Part shown: positions 10,347-19,490 of the stretch, in pieces
Layout of the letters: each line of letters starts with the position of its first letter
Position numbering within the stretch: position 1 is the first letter of the stretch
Assembly: GCF_028548395.1 (NCBI RefSeq)
Contig: NZ_JAQQLA010000004.1
Span: forward strand, 496,001-560,000
Origin: Vogesella indigofera
GTDB taxonomy: Bacteria; Pseudomonadota; Gammaproteobacteria; Burkholderiales; Chromobacteriaceae
DNA length: 64,000 bases
Direction of reading: 5' to 3'
The notes under the pieces: model-generated
The model's database searches: none
The model's input: only the letters and a program-made list of their open reading frames with translations
Told to the model about the DNA's origin: nothing
Position numbers and translations under genes: made by a program

Positions 10347-11495
10347 ATGCGCAAAATCGTGATCGCCCCGGATTCATTCAAGGAAAGCCTGTCGGCGCGC
10401 GAAGTCGCCACCATCATCGCCCGCGGCCTGGCGCCGCTGCTGCCGCACACCGAGCTGCTGCGGCTGCCGGTCGCCGACGGCGGCGAGGGCACGCTGGACG
10501 CACTGCTGGACGCCACGGCAGGCCAGCGCATCCGCCAGCGCGTCACCGGCCCGCAGCATACGCCCTTGTTCGCCAACTGGGGCCTGCTCGGCGACGGCCG
10601 CGGCGCCGTCATCGAGATGGCCAGTGCCAGCGGGCTGGAGCACGTGCCGCGCCCTGAGCGCAATCCACTGCACAGCACCAGCTACGGCACCGGCGAACTG
10701 ATCCGCAGCGCGCTGGACCACGGCGCGCGCCACATCATCCTGGCGTTGGGCGGCTCCGCCACCAACGACGGCGGCGCCGGCATGCTCGCCGCGCTCGGCG
10801 TGCGCTGGCTGGATGCCTGCGGCCAACCTTTACCACTTGGCGGCGGCGCGCTGGCGCAGCTGGCACACATCGACAGCAGCACGCTGGACCCGCGGCTGGC
10901 CGAGTGCCGCTTCGACATTGCCTGCGACGTCGACAATCCGCTGTGCGGGCCGCACGGAGCCTCCGCCGTCTTCGGTCCGCAAAAGGGCGCCGATGCCGCG
11001 ATGGTGGCGCAGCTGGACCAGGCGCTGGCGCACTACGGCCGGCAGCTGGAACGGCACACTGGCCACACCATCGCCACGGTACCCGGCGCCGGTGCCGCCG
11101 GCGGCATGGGCGCGGCGGCGCTGGCGTTCTTCCCCTGCCAGCTGCGCCGCGGCATCGACATCGTGCTCGACAGCGTCGGGCTGGACGCGGCGCTGGCCGG
11201 CGCCGACCTGGTCATCACCGGCGAGGGCCGCCTCGACGGCCAGACCGTGTTCGGCAAGACCCCGATCGGCGTCGCGCGCCGCGCCAAGCAGCACGGCCTG
11301 CCGGTGATCGCCATCGGCGGCAGCCTCGGCGACGGTGTCGAGGCGGTCCACCAGCACGGCATCGACGCGGTGTTCGCCTGCGTGCAGCAGATCACCACCC
11401 TCGACGACGCGCTGGAACACGCCGCGGCCAACCTGGAACGCTGCGCCCGCAACGTCGGCGCACTGCTGGCGCTGCAGGCAATACCGCGCCGCTAG
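10347..11495 (+). CDS. glxK: glycerate kinase (GlxK/GarK type)
   Basis: This enzyme phosphorylates glycerate in glyoxylate and tartronate metabolism (2-phosphoglycerate product in this class). It is 382 aa, the usual length. Diagnostic blocks are [14 protein letters not shown] at the N-terminus, [32 protein letters not shown] and [15 protein letters not shown], plus [20 protein letters not shown] near the C-terminus. The repeat copy at 10818-10830 encodes Cys-Gly-Gln-Pro-Leu. The gene has no partners from the glycerate pathway next to it and is ended by a strong terminator shared with the convergent protease gene. The symbol is by family; garK would be equally fair. Confidence 0.92.
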   Translation: MRKIVIAPDSFKESLSAREVATIIARGLAPLLPHTELLRLPVADGGEGTLDALLDATAGQRIRQRVTGPQHTPLFANWGLLGDGRGAVIEMASASGLEHVPRPERNPLHSTSYGTGELIRSALDHGARHIILALGGSATNDGGAGMLAALGVRWLDACGQPLPLGGGALAQLAHIDSSTLDPRLAECRFDIACDVDNPLCGPHGASAVFGPQKGADAAMVAQLDQALAHYGRQLERHTGHTIATVPGAGAAGGMGAAALAFFPCQLRRGIDIVLDSVGLDAALAGADLVITGEGRLDGQTVFGKTPIGVARRAKQHGLPVIAIGGSLGDGVEAVHQHGIDAVFACVQQITTLDDALEHAAANLERCARNVGALLALQAIPRR

Positions 11496-11603
11496 CCGCG
11501 CCAGGCCAGCGACCGCAAGCAAGGGGCCTGCCCCGGCCAAGGTCGTAGCCACGACCCGCCTGCCCCGCCGTCATCGGACACGCCCGCCTCCCGGGCACAC
11601 AAC

Positions 11604-11632
11604 AAAACAGCCCGCCAATGGCGGGCTGTTTT
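11604..11632. terminator. bidirectional terminator
   Basis: AAAACAGCCCGCC and GGCGGGCTGTTTT form a near-perfect stem around AAT, between the convergent glxK and M48 protease genes. Confidence 0.92.
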
Positions 11633-11654
11633 GCGTGATGCAGACCGGTCAAGC

Positions 11655-12392
11655 TTACTTGATCAGCTTTTCCACCTTGTCGGCACGGTCGCCCGGCGCC
11701 GGGTGGCTGGCCAGCACGCTGCCTTCGTTGCCGAACAGCGCGGCCAGCTTGCGCAGAGCCGCCGGCGCGCCCTGCAGGTTGTAGTTGTGGCGCTTCAGGA
11801 ATTCCACCGAGTAGGCGTCGGCGTCGCTTTCCTGCGACTGCGAGAACTGCGCGTGCACGATCTGCTCGGCGAAATCGCCCAGTTCCGACTCCGACAGCGA
11901 GGCGGCGATGTTGTTGCCGCTGCCGGCCGCCGCCTTGCGCGCCGCGGACGCGGCGTAGGCGACCTGGATCGCCTTCTTGGTGTGGCCCAGCTTCACGTGG
12001 CCGATTTCATGGCCGATCACATAGCGCACTTCGTCGTCGGTCATCTTGTCCAGCAGGCCGCTGTACACGCGCACGGTACCGTCGGCCATGGCGAAGGCGT
12101 TCACTTCCTTGCTCTGGTACACCTTGAAGTTCAGCTGCAGGCCGTCTTCATTGCCCAGCCCCTGCACGATCTTGTTCAGGCGCTTGCCGTAGGCGCTGCC
12201 GGCGGCAGCGACCTTGTTCTGCTTGTCCATCGACTTGCTGGCCTCGGCGGCCATACCCTTCACTTCGCCATCGCTGAGGGTGGCGGACTTCACCAGGTCG
12301 GTACCGGCGCTGAGCACGGAGTTGAGGTTGAACGCCTGCGCCGGAGCGGCCAGGCAAGCCGCGAGGGCGGCAACGAGAGCGAGCTGTTTCAT
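11655..12392 (-). CDS. periplasmic M48 family metalloprotease (LoiP-like)
   Basis: A zinc protease of 245 aa. Residues 1-20 are a Sec signal peptide (MKQLALVAALAACLAAPAQA) without a lipobox cysteine, so it should be soluble periplasmic; E. coli LoiP is a lipoprotein by contrast. The zinc motif H128-EIG-H132 and the downstream glutamate in QESDADAYS are intact. The preceding VYSGLLDKMTDDEVRYVIG is characteristic of the YggG/LoiP group. Its role is probably protein quality control of the envelope (inference). ATG 12392 is the start because it begins the signal peptide; an upstream in-frame ATG adds an implausible extension. Confidence 0.9.
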   Translation of the reverse strand: MKQLALVAALAACLAAPAQAFNLNSVLSAGTDLVKSATLSDGEVKGMAAEASKSMDKQNKVAAAGSAYGKRLNKIVQGLGNEDGLQLNFKVYQSKEVNAFAMADGTVRVYSGLLDKMTDDEVRYVIGHEIGHVKLGHTKKAIQVAYAASAARKAAAGSGNNIAASLSESELGDFAEQIVHAQFSQSQESDADAYSVEFLKRHNYNLQGAPAALRKLAALFGNEGSVLASHPAPGDRADKVEKLIK

Positions 12393-12508
12393 GTGCGGAA
12401 TCACCGTGGGTAGCAAAGCGCGGCATTCTATTGGAATAAACAGTTCATGTCTATGGCATGGCAAAACCAAGGCCAGCACCACCCAGCAGCACGGGCCACA
12501 GCGTAAAA

Positions 12509-12549
12509 CAGGGTTGGCCGCAAACCGTTTTGGCTTGCGGCCAACCCTG
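12509..12549 (-). repeat. opposed uptake-like repeats forming a hairpin
   Basis: CAGGGTTGGCCGCAA (12509-12523) faces TTGCGGCCAACCCTG (12535-12549) around an 11-base loop. It lies downstream of the DUF799 lipoprotein gene and upstream of the M48 gene, where it probably ends transcription of the lipoprotein operon. Confidence 0.8.
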
Positions 12550-12587
12550 GCCTGGCCTTGCTCCGCGGCACCTGCCGCCGCCGGTAC

Positions 12588-13256
12588 TTACTGTGGCACG
12601 CCGTCCTGGCCGTAGCGCGGCGAGCGCGGGCCATACAGCACGCCGTTGGGCTGCGCACTCAGCAGGCGCTGGCTGGCGATGCCGGCGTAAACGTGGCCCT
12701 TTTCGGTCAGCGAGTTGGCGATCTGGTTGATCACCGCCGACACCAGCATGCCGACCAGACCGCCACTGTTGTTTTGCTGCTCGGCACTGGACGCACTGGC
12801 GCGGCCATCCCACAGCAACTGCCCCGTTTTCAGGTCCACCAGCTTGGCCTCGGCCACCACCGTGACGTCACTGCTGAGCACGGTATAGGTCACGCCGTAA
12901 CGCTTGACGTCCACATACAACGCGGCATCGGCACCGAAGATCTCGTGCAGCTTGGCCGGCGGCACCGCCTGCATGTCGCCGGGAGCCGTCAGGCCATTCT
13001 GGCGGAAGGTTTCATCCACCACCGCCACCGGAAACACGTAGTAGCCGGATTCGGCCAGCGGCGTGCTCATCTGCGCCAGCATGCTGTAGGTGGCCTTCAC
13101 GTCCGGCGAGCTGTTGAGCGGCGGCAGAATCAGCACCGACTTGGGGCGGCTTTGCTTGTAGGCGGTGTAGTCATAAGGCTTCTGGGTAGCGCAGCCGCTG
13201 GCCAGTACCAGCACGCCCACCGCGGCAAGCAGGCCTTTCATCCATGAAAAACGCAT
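12588..13256 (-). CDS. DUF799 family lipoprotein (GNA1162-like)
   Basis: An outer-membrane-type lipoprotein (222 aa) with signal peptide and lipobox LASGC (lipidated Cys at residue 22). The body (SRPKSVLILPPLNSSPDV, later LYVDVKRYGVTY) matches the DUF799/GNA1162 family described in Neisseria. It is the third gene of a tight operon (CsgG-like, DUF4810, DUF799). The family is thought to act with a CsgG-type pore or assembly partner in the envelope; the substrate is unknown. It is 9 bases after the DUF4810 gene. It ends just before an opposed repeat hairpin. Confidence 0.88.
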   Translation of the reverse strand: MRFSWMKGLLAAVGVLVLASGCATQKPYDYTAYKQSRPKSVLILPPLNSSPDVKATYSMLAQMSTPLAESGYYVFPVAVVDETFRQNGLTAPGDMQAVPPAKLHEIFGADAALYVDVKRYGVTYTVLSSDVTVVAEAKLVDLKTGQLLWDGRASASSAEQQNNSGGLVGMLVSAVINQIANSLTEKGHVYAGIASQRLLSAQPNGVLYGPRSPRYGQDGVPQ

Positions 13257-13265
13257 TGCGATCCC

Positions 13266-13628
13266 TTACTTTTTGAATTTGCGCAGCAAGAAGTCCATAA
13301 AGGACGACGATTCCGGGAACAGCGCTTTTTCGGTCTCGAACTGCTGTTTCACCTGGTCCTCCTTCCCCGCCTTGCTATACAGCAGGCCAAGATGGGCGTG
13401 GTAGCCGGGCGGCAACGCCTCCCCCTTGGCTCTTGCCTTCTGGATATTCTCTTCCAGCGCGGCAATCTGCTCCTGCTCGCCGGCGCCATCACCCTTGAAG
13501 TATTCGTAAACCTGCGGCTGGTAAGGCCCCCAGTGGTACAGCGGCTTGGGCTGGTTGGCGCATCCGCTCATGACCGCCGCCAGCAGCAAACCGGCGCCGA
13601 TGCTCATGCCTCGCGATAACATCATCAT
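13266..13628 (-). CDS. DUF4810 family lipoprotein
   Basis: A small lipoprotein (120 aa) with lipobox VMSGC (Cys at about residue 23) and the motif LYHWGPYQPQVYEYFKG that defines DUF4810. Its remaining part is helical with a TPR-like segment (GYHAHLGLLYSKAGKEDQV). It is the middle gene of the CsgG/DUF4810/DUF799 operon, 18 bases after the CsgG-like gene. The start could be any of three consecutive Met codons. The function is unknown; conserved linkage implies a shared complex. Confidence 0.85.
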   Translation of the reverse strand: MMMLSRGMSIGAGLLLAAVMSGCANQPKPLYHWGPYQPQVYEYFKGDGAGEQEQIAALEENIQKARAKGEALPPGYHAHLGLLYSKAGKEDQVKQQFETEKALFPESSSFMDFLLRKFKK

Positions 13629-13646
13629 TGTGTTTACCTGACAGGG

Positions 13647-14318
13647 TTAGGGCGCCGGTTGCCACGCACCGGACTGGATACCGGCGACCAGATTGTTCAC
13701 CGCTTCCCGCACCGCCAGATCCAGCACCTTGCCGTTCAGGGTGGAGTCGTAGCTGGCGGTACCGCCAAAACCGATGATCTCGCGATTGGACAGGCTGTAC
13801 TCACCGGCACCCTGTGCCGAGTACACCACTTCGGAAGTCTGCACCTTGACGATGTTCAGGTTGACCTTGGCGTAGGCGATCTGCTGCTTGCCGCGTCCGA
13901 GGATGCCGAACAGCTGGTGGTCACCCACTTCCTTGCGCCCGAACTCGGTGACATCGCCGGTGACCACGAAATCGGCTCCCTTGATGGCCTGCGCCTGTTT
14001 CTTGAAGCCCGCTTCCTGCCCGATCTCGGTCATGTTGTCACGATCCAGCACATTGAAACGGCCGGTCTGCTGCAAATGGGTAATCAGGATGGTCTTGGCC
14101 TGGCCGCCCAGACGATCAACACCGTCGGAGAAGATGCCGCGCATATAGCTGGAGCGGTTATCGAACTTGCCGACCGAAATCAGGCTGCGCTGCCCCTGGT
14201 AAGGCGTGCCGGCGGTGGCGACCTTGGCCACCTCCAGGCTGCGCGAACTCTCGGTGGCACAACCCGTTGTCGCCGCCAGCAGCGCCAGCAGGGAAAGGGA
14301 AAGTAACGGTTTCTTCAT
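13647..14318 (-). CDS. CsgG/HfaB family lipoprotein
   Basis: A lipoprotein of 223 aa with signal peptide and lipobox ATTGC (Cys at about residue 20). The CsgG family pattern is seen in the SVGKFDNRSSYMRG block, in TILITHLQQTGRFNVLDR, in ADFVVTGDVTEFG and in the closing VREAVNNLVAGIQSG. CsgG proteins oligomerise as outer-membrane export channels for curli; no curli genes occur here, and the partners are DUF4810 and DUF799 lipoproteins instead. The start at 14318 gives a clean signal peptide; the longer open frame upstream does not. First gene of the operon. Confidence 0.88.
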   Translation of the reverse strand: MKKPLLSLSLLALLAATTGCATESSRSLEVAKVATAGTPYQGQRSLISVGKFDNRSSYMRGIFSDGVDRLGGQAKTILITHLQQTGRFNVLDRDNMTEIGQEAGFKKQAQAIKGADFVVTGDVTEFGRKEVGDHQLFGILGRGKQQIAYAKVNLNIVKVQTSEVVYSAQGAGEYSLSNREIIGFGGTASYDSTLNGKVLDLAVREAVNNLVAGIQSGAWQPAP

Positions 14319-14551
14319 CGGATGCTCCAGCCTCAACATGATCACCTTATCACCGCCGGTGCACGGCGCCAGGCGGGACCAGTTCCAGTCCCATGGCAAG
14401 CACACCATGCAATGACGAGTATTTAATAAAATTTATAAATATAGCCACATATCATCACATGATCCGATAACCATCTCCAAGCAAAAAATGACGATCGGGC
14501 AGCTTGCCCTGTCTGCCCCGCGGTCATTATCGGCCACGCTGGCCGCAAAAA

Positions 14552-14574
14552 ACCCCGGTCACCGGTACCGGGGT
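14552..14574 (-). terminator. terminator of the mksFEB operon
   Basis: ACCCCGGT (14552-14559) pairs with ACCGGGGT (14567-14574). On the minus strand it is followed by TTTTTT, 9 bases past the mksB stop. A degenerate repeat copy (CTGGCCGCAA) adjoins it. Confidence 0.85.
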
Positions 14575-14582
14575 GGTCAGCA

Positions 14583-17393
14583 TCAGGTTTCCGCCTCCAG
14601 CCTTCTCCGCGTCTGCAGGATGGCCGGCGCCCACTGCTCGCCGGGGCGTTTCTTGCGCGTGGCCAGCGTCAGGCCGGACGGCGCGAAGATGTTGATGTTA
14701 TGGGTGTTGGGCGTGGTGATCAGGTACTGCGCCTCGGTGGCTTTCAGGAAGCCGGCGACGCGGTCGATGTTGAAGATGTCCAGATGCGCGAACGGCTCGT
14801 CGATGAACACGAAGCCGGATGGGTTGGCCTCGTCCATCATCAGCCCGATCAGCAGGATCAGCGACTTCATCACCTGCTGGCCGCCGGACGCCTCGCCGTC
14901 GTTCATGCCCATCATGCCCTTCTGGTCGAAGTTGAACTTCAGCGTGAGGCCAGCCTGCGCCAGCGCGGTGTCGTCATTGGACAGCAGCGGCAGTTCGACC
15001 TCGACGCCGATGCCGGCCAGCTCGCCCAGGCGCTTGATGTTGCTGCCGTAGGCGCGCACCGTGGCGCGCAGCTTGCCCAGATACGCCTCGCGCGCGTCGG
15101 TGGTCAGGCCGGCGGCGCGTTCCACCTCCGCCTGGCGGCGCTGGCATTCGCGCGCCAGCGCGCTCAGGTCTTCCTGCAGCTTGTCCTTCAGCTGCAGCAC
15201 CGCGTCGTCGCACTCCCAGTCGCCGGCGGCCAGCTTTTCTTCCAGATAGTGGATCTCGTGGCGCACGTCGGCGGCGGTTTCGAACTCCTCGGTCAGCTGC
15301 GCGACGTAGGCGGCATCCTGCGCCGCGACCGGCAGGCGGCTGTGGCTGTCGCGCAATTCGGCCAGCAGGCGACGCAGGGTGCGGCGCGCCTGCTCCGCTT
15401 CCAGCCGGCGCGCGGCCTGCCGGTTCAGGCTGTCCTGTTCGCGCTGGCAGACGCGGTCATGCGCCAGCCGCGCGTCGCTGTGCCGGGTTTCGGCGTCGCG
15501 GCAGGCGCTGTCGGCATCGGCCAGTGCGGCGCCGTGCTCGGCGACGCTGGCCTGCAGCGTGGTCAGCCGCGCCTCCAGCGCGGCGAATTCGTCGGCGCGG
15601 CTGGCCAGCTGGGCGATGGAATCCATGCCCGACAGGTAGTCGGCCAGCGCGGCGATGTCGCGGCTGGCGGCCACCAACTGCTCCTCGCCGGCGATGATGC
15701 GCTGGTTCAGCGTCGTCAGCGTGGCGCGCAGGTCCAGCAGCCGCGACTGGCGCGCCGCCTCGCCGAAGGCGAAATCGCGCTGCGGCACGCCGATGTGGCG
15801 CGCGCCGCGACGTTCGCGGAAATAGCCTTCCGGCGTGATCCAGTCGCCGTCTTCCTTGCTGCCGGCGGCCACGTCGGCGACGCGGCTAACGCGGTTCATC
15901 TGCTGGTACAGCCATTCCGGCGCCGGTTCGGCAAAGCGCACCACCTCCAGCAGGCTGCTGCCGCGCGCGCGCGGCACACTGGCGGTGTCCGGCACCACGA
16001 AGTGGCGGTAGCGCAATTTCTCGCCCAGCTGCCAGGCGGCGCGGCGGTCGGCGGGGTCGGCCAGCAGCACCACGTGGCGGTAGGGCTTGAGCAGCGCCTC
16101 GACCGCGCCCTGCCACGCGGCATCGGTCACCTCGACGATGTCGCACAGCATGCTGTGCCCGATGCCGGCCTCGTCCAGCGCGGCGCGGAAGTGGCGCACA
16201 TCGTCCGGCGCGCGCGGCTTGCCGCTTTCCAGCGCCGCCAGTTCGGCGCCGTGCTCGTCGCGCTCGCGCTTGGCACTGCGCAGGCTGTCGCGCAGGCTGT
16301 CGGCGTCGTGGCGCAGTGCGGCCAACCTTTGCGTCAGCGTGGCGGCGTCATCGCCGTACTGCTGGCCGGCCAGCGCCTGCAGCCGGTCGCGTTCCTTGAG
16401 CTGGCTTTGCACGTCGCGCAGCGCGTCGCGAGCGTGCATGAAGGCCTGCTGCGCGTGGTGGCGCTCGCTGTCGGCCTGGGCGCGGGCGGCCTGCGCCTCG
16501 CTCTCGGCGCGGCGCAGCGTGGCCATCAGCTGCAGCGTGGCACGGTGGTCAGCACTGACATTCAGGTAGTCATGCTGTACGCGGCGGTAGTCGCCCCATT
16601 GTCGGGCGATGGCGCTGCGGCCATCGATCAGGCCCAGCACCGGCAAGGCCTCGTCGCGCAGGCGGGTGACGCGCTTGTGCAGGCCGGTCCATTCCAGATA
16701 GCGGTTGGCGCGCGTCTTCATCGCCTCGACGCGCACTTCCAGCGCCTCCTGCTGCTGCGACAGCGCGTTCAGCTCGGCCTCGGCGGCGCGCTGTTCGTCA
16801 CGCGCGTGCTGGTAATTGTCGAGCACGTCCTTGTCGCCGAACACCTGGAACACCAGATCCAGCAACTGCTTGGGCGTGTACTCGGTGAGCTTGTCGGTGT
16901 CGCCCTGCTCCAGCGCCAGCACCTCGCCGACGGCGGCGGTGAGGCCGGCCGCTTCCAGCCGGCGGCGGTATTCCTGCACCCCCAGCCACGCCAGCGCCGG
17001 ATCGCCGACCGCGCTGTCCAGCGCCACGTCGCCCTCGGCGATGGCGTAGTGGCGTACCCAGTCGCCGCCCTGCTTCTTGATGCGGCACAGCAGGGTGACC
17101 TCCTCGCTCAACAGCGGGAAGAACGGCGTCGGATACAGCCCGCCATTGAGGCGGCGCGGATTGGCGACCACGCCCTTGAGAAAGGCAAACGGCTCGCGGT
17201 TGTTGCGCACATAGCGCTTGTAGTCGCGCTTGCCCGAGCACTTGATCGCCAGCAGCGTGCGCAGCGCGTCCAGCAGCGTGGTCTTGCCGGAGCCGTTGGG
17301 GCCGATGATGGTGACGATCTGCGCGTCCAGCGGCACGGTCAGCCGCTGCCAGAAGTCCCAGTGCACCATTTCTACCGATTTCATCTGGAACAT
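14583..17393 (-). CDS. mksB: SMC-like condensin ATPase MksB
   Basis: An ABC-type SMC ATPase of 936 aa. The N-terminal Walker A is GPNGSGKT (about residues 31-38), then two long coiled coils (about 200-380 and 540-760) flank a hinge-like domain. The C-terminal head has the signature ASGGQQ and Walker B GFVFIDEPFAHLD. Length and operon order (kleisin, MksE, SMC) match MksB of the MksBEF condensins, for example in Pseudomonas. It should load on DNA and shape the chromosome or act on foreign replicons. The start at 17393 shares one base with the mksE stop (TGATG); a longer open frame upstream is the shifted mksE sequence. Repeat copy TGCGGCCAACCTT at 16317-16329. Confidence 0.92.
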   Translation of the reverse strand: MFQMKSVEMVHWDFWQRLTVPLDAQIVTIIGPNGSGKTTLLDALRTLLAIKCSGKRDYKRYVRNNREPFAFLKGVVANPRRLNGGLYPTPFFPLLSEEVTLLCRIKKQGGDWVRHYAIAEGDVALDSAVGDPALAWLGVQEYRRRLEAAGLTAAVGEVLALEQGDTDKLTEYTPKQLLDLVFQVFGDKDVLDNYQHARDEQRAAEAELNALSQQQEALEVRVEAMKTRANRYLEWTGLHKRVTRLRDEALPVLGLIDGRSAIARQWGDYRRVQHDYLNVSADHRATLQLMATLRRAESEAQAARAQADSERHHAQQAFMHARDALRDVQSQLKERDRLQALAGQQYGDDAATLTQRLAALRHDADSLRDSLRSAKRERDEHGAELAALESGKPRAPDDVRHFRAALDEAGIGHSMLCDIVEVTDAAWQGAVEALLKPYRHVVLLADPADRRAAWQLGEKLRYRHFVVPDTASVPRARGSSLLEVVRFAEPAPEWLYQQMNRVSRVADVAAGSKEDGDWITPEGYFRERRGARHIGVPQRDFAFGEAARQSRLLDLRATLTTLNQRIIAGEEQLVAASRDIAALADYLSGMDSIAQLASRADEFAALEARLTTLQASVAEHGAALADADSACRDAETRHSDARLAHDRVCQREQDSLNRQAARRLEAEQARRTLRRLLAELRDSHSRLPVAAQDAAYVAQLTEEFETAADVRHEIHYLEEKLAAGDWECDDAVLQLKDKLQEDLSALARECQRRQAEVERAAGLTTDAREAYLGKLRATVRAYGSNIKRLGELAGIGVEVELPLLSNDDTALAQAGLTLKFNFDQKGMMGMNDGEASGGQQVMKSLILLIGLMMDEANPSGFVFIDEPFAHLDIFNIDRVAGFLKATEAQYLITTPNTHNINIFAPSGLTLATRKKRPGEQWAPAILQTRRRLEAET

Positions 17394-18094
17394 CAGGCGT
17401 TCTCCACTTGGCTGTTGTCGGTTTCTACGACCGGCGCGGTCGCGGCGGCCTCCTGCAGCAGGGCCTGGCGGCGGCCGAGCACGTCGGCCAGCGCGCCTTC
17501 GATGATGCGCGGCGCCAGCTGGGCGTAGTCGACCATCAGGTCCAGCATCGGGCCTTCCTCCAGCCACTTGTTGCGGCGGTTGAGGAAGCCGAGGTTGACC
17601 AGGCGGCCAAGGTTGGCCGCAAAGCGGGTGCGGCCGCCCAGCTGCTTGCCGAAGTCGGCGTACAGCGCGTCCTCGGAGATGCCGACCGACACCGTGTCGC
17701 CGGTTTCCAGCGGCTTTTGCGCGCCGAACATGTCGTGCTGCCCCTCGCGGCCGGCCTCGACGCGGCTGATCTGGCGTTCGCGCTTGGGCAGGATGATCAG
17801 CGCCCACACGATCACCAGCAGCGCCACGCCGTCGCGCGGCAGCCCCAGGTTGTTGTTCAGCCACGCTTCACCCGAGCCGAACACCGGCTCGGTCATCGCC
17901 GGCAGCAGCGCCACCGCGATGTGCTCGGCGTAGGGGTTTTCCACCAGCCGCAGGCCGACGGCGGCCAACCTCTGGTCCAACTCGGCGCGGAAGGCGTCGT
18001 CCAGCAGCGCGCGGCGCGCCAGCGCGTCGCTGCGCGGAATCACGCGGTGCGCCAGCAGGCGCGACACCAGTACGGTGAGGGATTGTTCCATCAT
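17393..18094 (-). CDS. mksE: condensin subunit MksE
   Basis: A 233-aa accessory subunit of winged-helix (KITE-like) type. The conserved middle reads GVALLVIVWALIILPKRERQ then SVGISEDALYADFG, followed by a winged-helix stretch NLGRLVNLGFLNRR. It binds the kleisin MksF and DNA in MksBEF complexes. The ATG at 18094 overlaps the mksF stop by 4 bases (ATGA); a second ATG follows directly. An exact repeat copy (17609-17622) encodes part of TRFAANLGRL, so the repeat sits in conserved protein sequence. Placement between mksF and mksB is standard. Confidence 0.9.
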   Translation of the reverse strand: MMEQSLTVLVSRLLAHRVIPRSDALARRALLDDAFRAELDQRLAAVGLRLVENPYAEHIAVALLPAMTEPVFGSGEAWLNNNLGLPRDGVALLVIVWALIILPKRERQISRVEAGREGQHDMFGAQKPLETGDTVSVGISEDALYADFGKQLGGRTRFAANLGRLVNLGFLNRRNKWLEEGPMLDLMVDYAQLAPRIIEGALADVLGRRQALLQEAAATAPVVETDNSQVENA

Positions 18095-19380
18095 GATGTT
18101 GAGTCTCGGGATGTCGGGGTCACGGTCAGCTGCGCGTCGGACAGGCTGGCCACCTCCGGGTGGTCCAGCGCCAGCACGACATCGCCGCCGGATAGCGCCA
18201 GCGGCAGCTTGGCCAGCGCGGCAATCACGCCGCGGTCGCTGCGGCTTTCCGGGTCGCCCAGCAGCGACAGCAGCGACAGCCGGTAGGCGGTTTCGTTGTA
18301 GCTGGCAGCCAGTACCGCGTCGCTGATCGGCACGCCGTCCGCCGGCGCCAGCTGCAGCGCCGCCAGCGTGTCGTACAGCGCCTCGGCCTCCAGCAGGCGT
18401 TCGGCCTCGACCGCGTCGGCGGTCTCGGCGCTGGCCGCCGCCGGCAGCGCGTTATCGTGTTCGCGCGCGCGCTCGCGGCCGAGCAGCTCGTACTCGGCAA
18501 CGTCGGCCAGCTCCGGCGTGGTCAGGAACGCCGGCTCGACGTTGGCCGCAATCACACCGTCGGCCAGCCCCGCCAGCCGAGCCAGGCCCTGGTGGCGCAG
18601 CCAGTCGGCGATGTCGGTCGAGGTCAGCCCGGAGCTGCCCAGATGCACGCGCTGCGCCGCCAGCTGCGCCAGCCGGCGCTCGAAGGTGCCCGCCAGCGCA
18701 AGCATGCGGCTCTGCGCCAGCGCGATCGCCTGCGCCTGACTCAGCGTGGTCAGGCTCAGCCGCTCGTCGCAGGTCAGGCCGCGCACCACGTCGGTGGACT
18801 TCGCCACCCAGCGCCACACCGACTCCAGCCGGTGCTGCGCGGCGCGGATGCGGAATTCGGACTGCGATTCCAGCGCATCGGCGAACTCGGCGTGCAGCTC
18901 ATTGAGCCGCGCCAGCAGATGCTGCAACGCCTCGTCCGACACCTGCCCCACCGCCTGCCCCGCCGCCACCTGGCTGGCGAGATAGCCCAGCTCGACGTCG
19001 TCGCCGGCAAAGTCGATCAGCGTCGCCAGCGCCGACAGCGCCACGCGCGCGGTGTCGGACAAGGCGTAATGGCCGCCGTCGCTGTCGTAAACCAGCAACT
19101 CGCCCTCGCGCAGGCGGCCGAGAATGGTGTTCAGCTTGGTGTCGTTGAGATAGGCGAAGCGCTGCGCGATATCCTGCGGCGTCCAGTACGGCGCCTCGGC
19201 GCGGCTGCCCAGCTCGTGCAGCACCAGCAACCGCATCAGCACTTCCTCGTCACCGCCGCGAAACAGGGTGACGAAAACCGCCAGATACGGCCACGCCGCC
19301 GACAGCCGGTTCAGCGCCGGCAGCGCGTCCGGGCTGAGCCCGGGGCGGAAAAAATCGGAAAGGGAATCCAAGGCAAGCAT
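18091..19380 (-). CDS. mksF: condensin kleisin subunit MksF
   Basis: A 429-aa protein, first gene of the condensin operon. It has an N-terminal winged-helix region (SRAEAPYWTPQDIAQRFAYL, then NTILGRLREGELLVYDSDGG), a central helical bundle, and a C-terminal winged-helix-like part (SYNETAYRLSLLSLLG), as in MksF/JetA kleisins. It should bridge the MksB heads and recruit MksE. No mksG/jetD (TOPRIM nuclease) gene lies next to the operon on either side, which distinguishes it from full Wadjet plasmid-defence loci. The start at 19380 has a weak ribosome binding site. A repeat variant GTTGGCCGCAA is at 18541. Confidence 0.88.
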   Translation of the reverse strand: MLALDSLSDFFRPGLSPDALPALNRLSAAWPYLAVFVTLFRGGDEEVLMRLLVLHELGSRAEAPYWTPQDIAQRFAYLNDTKLNTILGRLREGELLVYDSDGGHYALSDTARVALSALATLIDFAGDDVELGYLASQVAAGQAVGQVSDEALQHLLARLNELHAEFADALESQSEFRIRAAQHRLESVWRWVAKSTDVVRGLTCDERLSLTTLSQAQAIALAQSRMLALAGTFERRLAQLAAQRVHLGSSGLTSTDIADWLRHQGLARLAGLADGVIAANVEPAFLTTPELADVAEYELLGRERAREHDNALPAAASAETADAVEAERLLEAEALYDTLAALQLAPADGVPISDAVLAASYNETAYRLSLLSLLGDPESRSDRGVIAALAKLPLALSGGDVVLALDHPEVASLSDAQLTVTPTSRDSTS

Positions 19381-19490
19381 CCAGCGGCGTTAAACAGCCG
19401 TGGATTGTCGGAGCGGACAGGCCGTGCCGTCAATGGCGGCGGGGGATGAGCGCGACGGGAGGGTGGCTCAGGGTGGCGCAGCACAAGCCG

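Noticed and set aside
17394..17864. N-terminal extension of mksB
   Set aside because: The added 157 residues are a shifted reading of mksE; the real start with TGATG coupling gives a normal SMC N-terminus.
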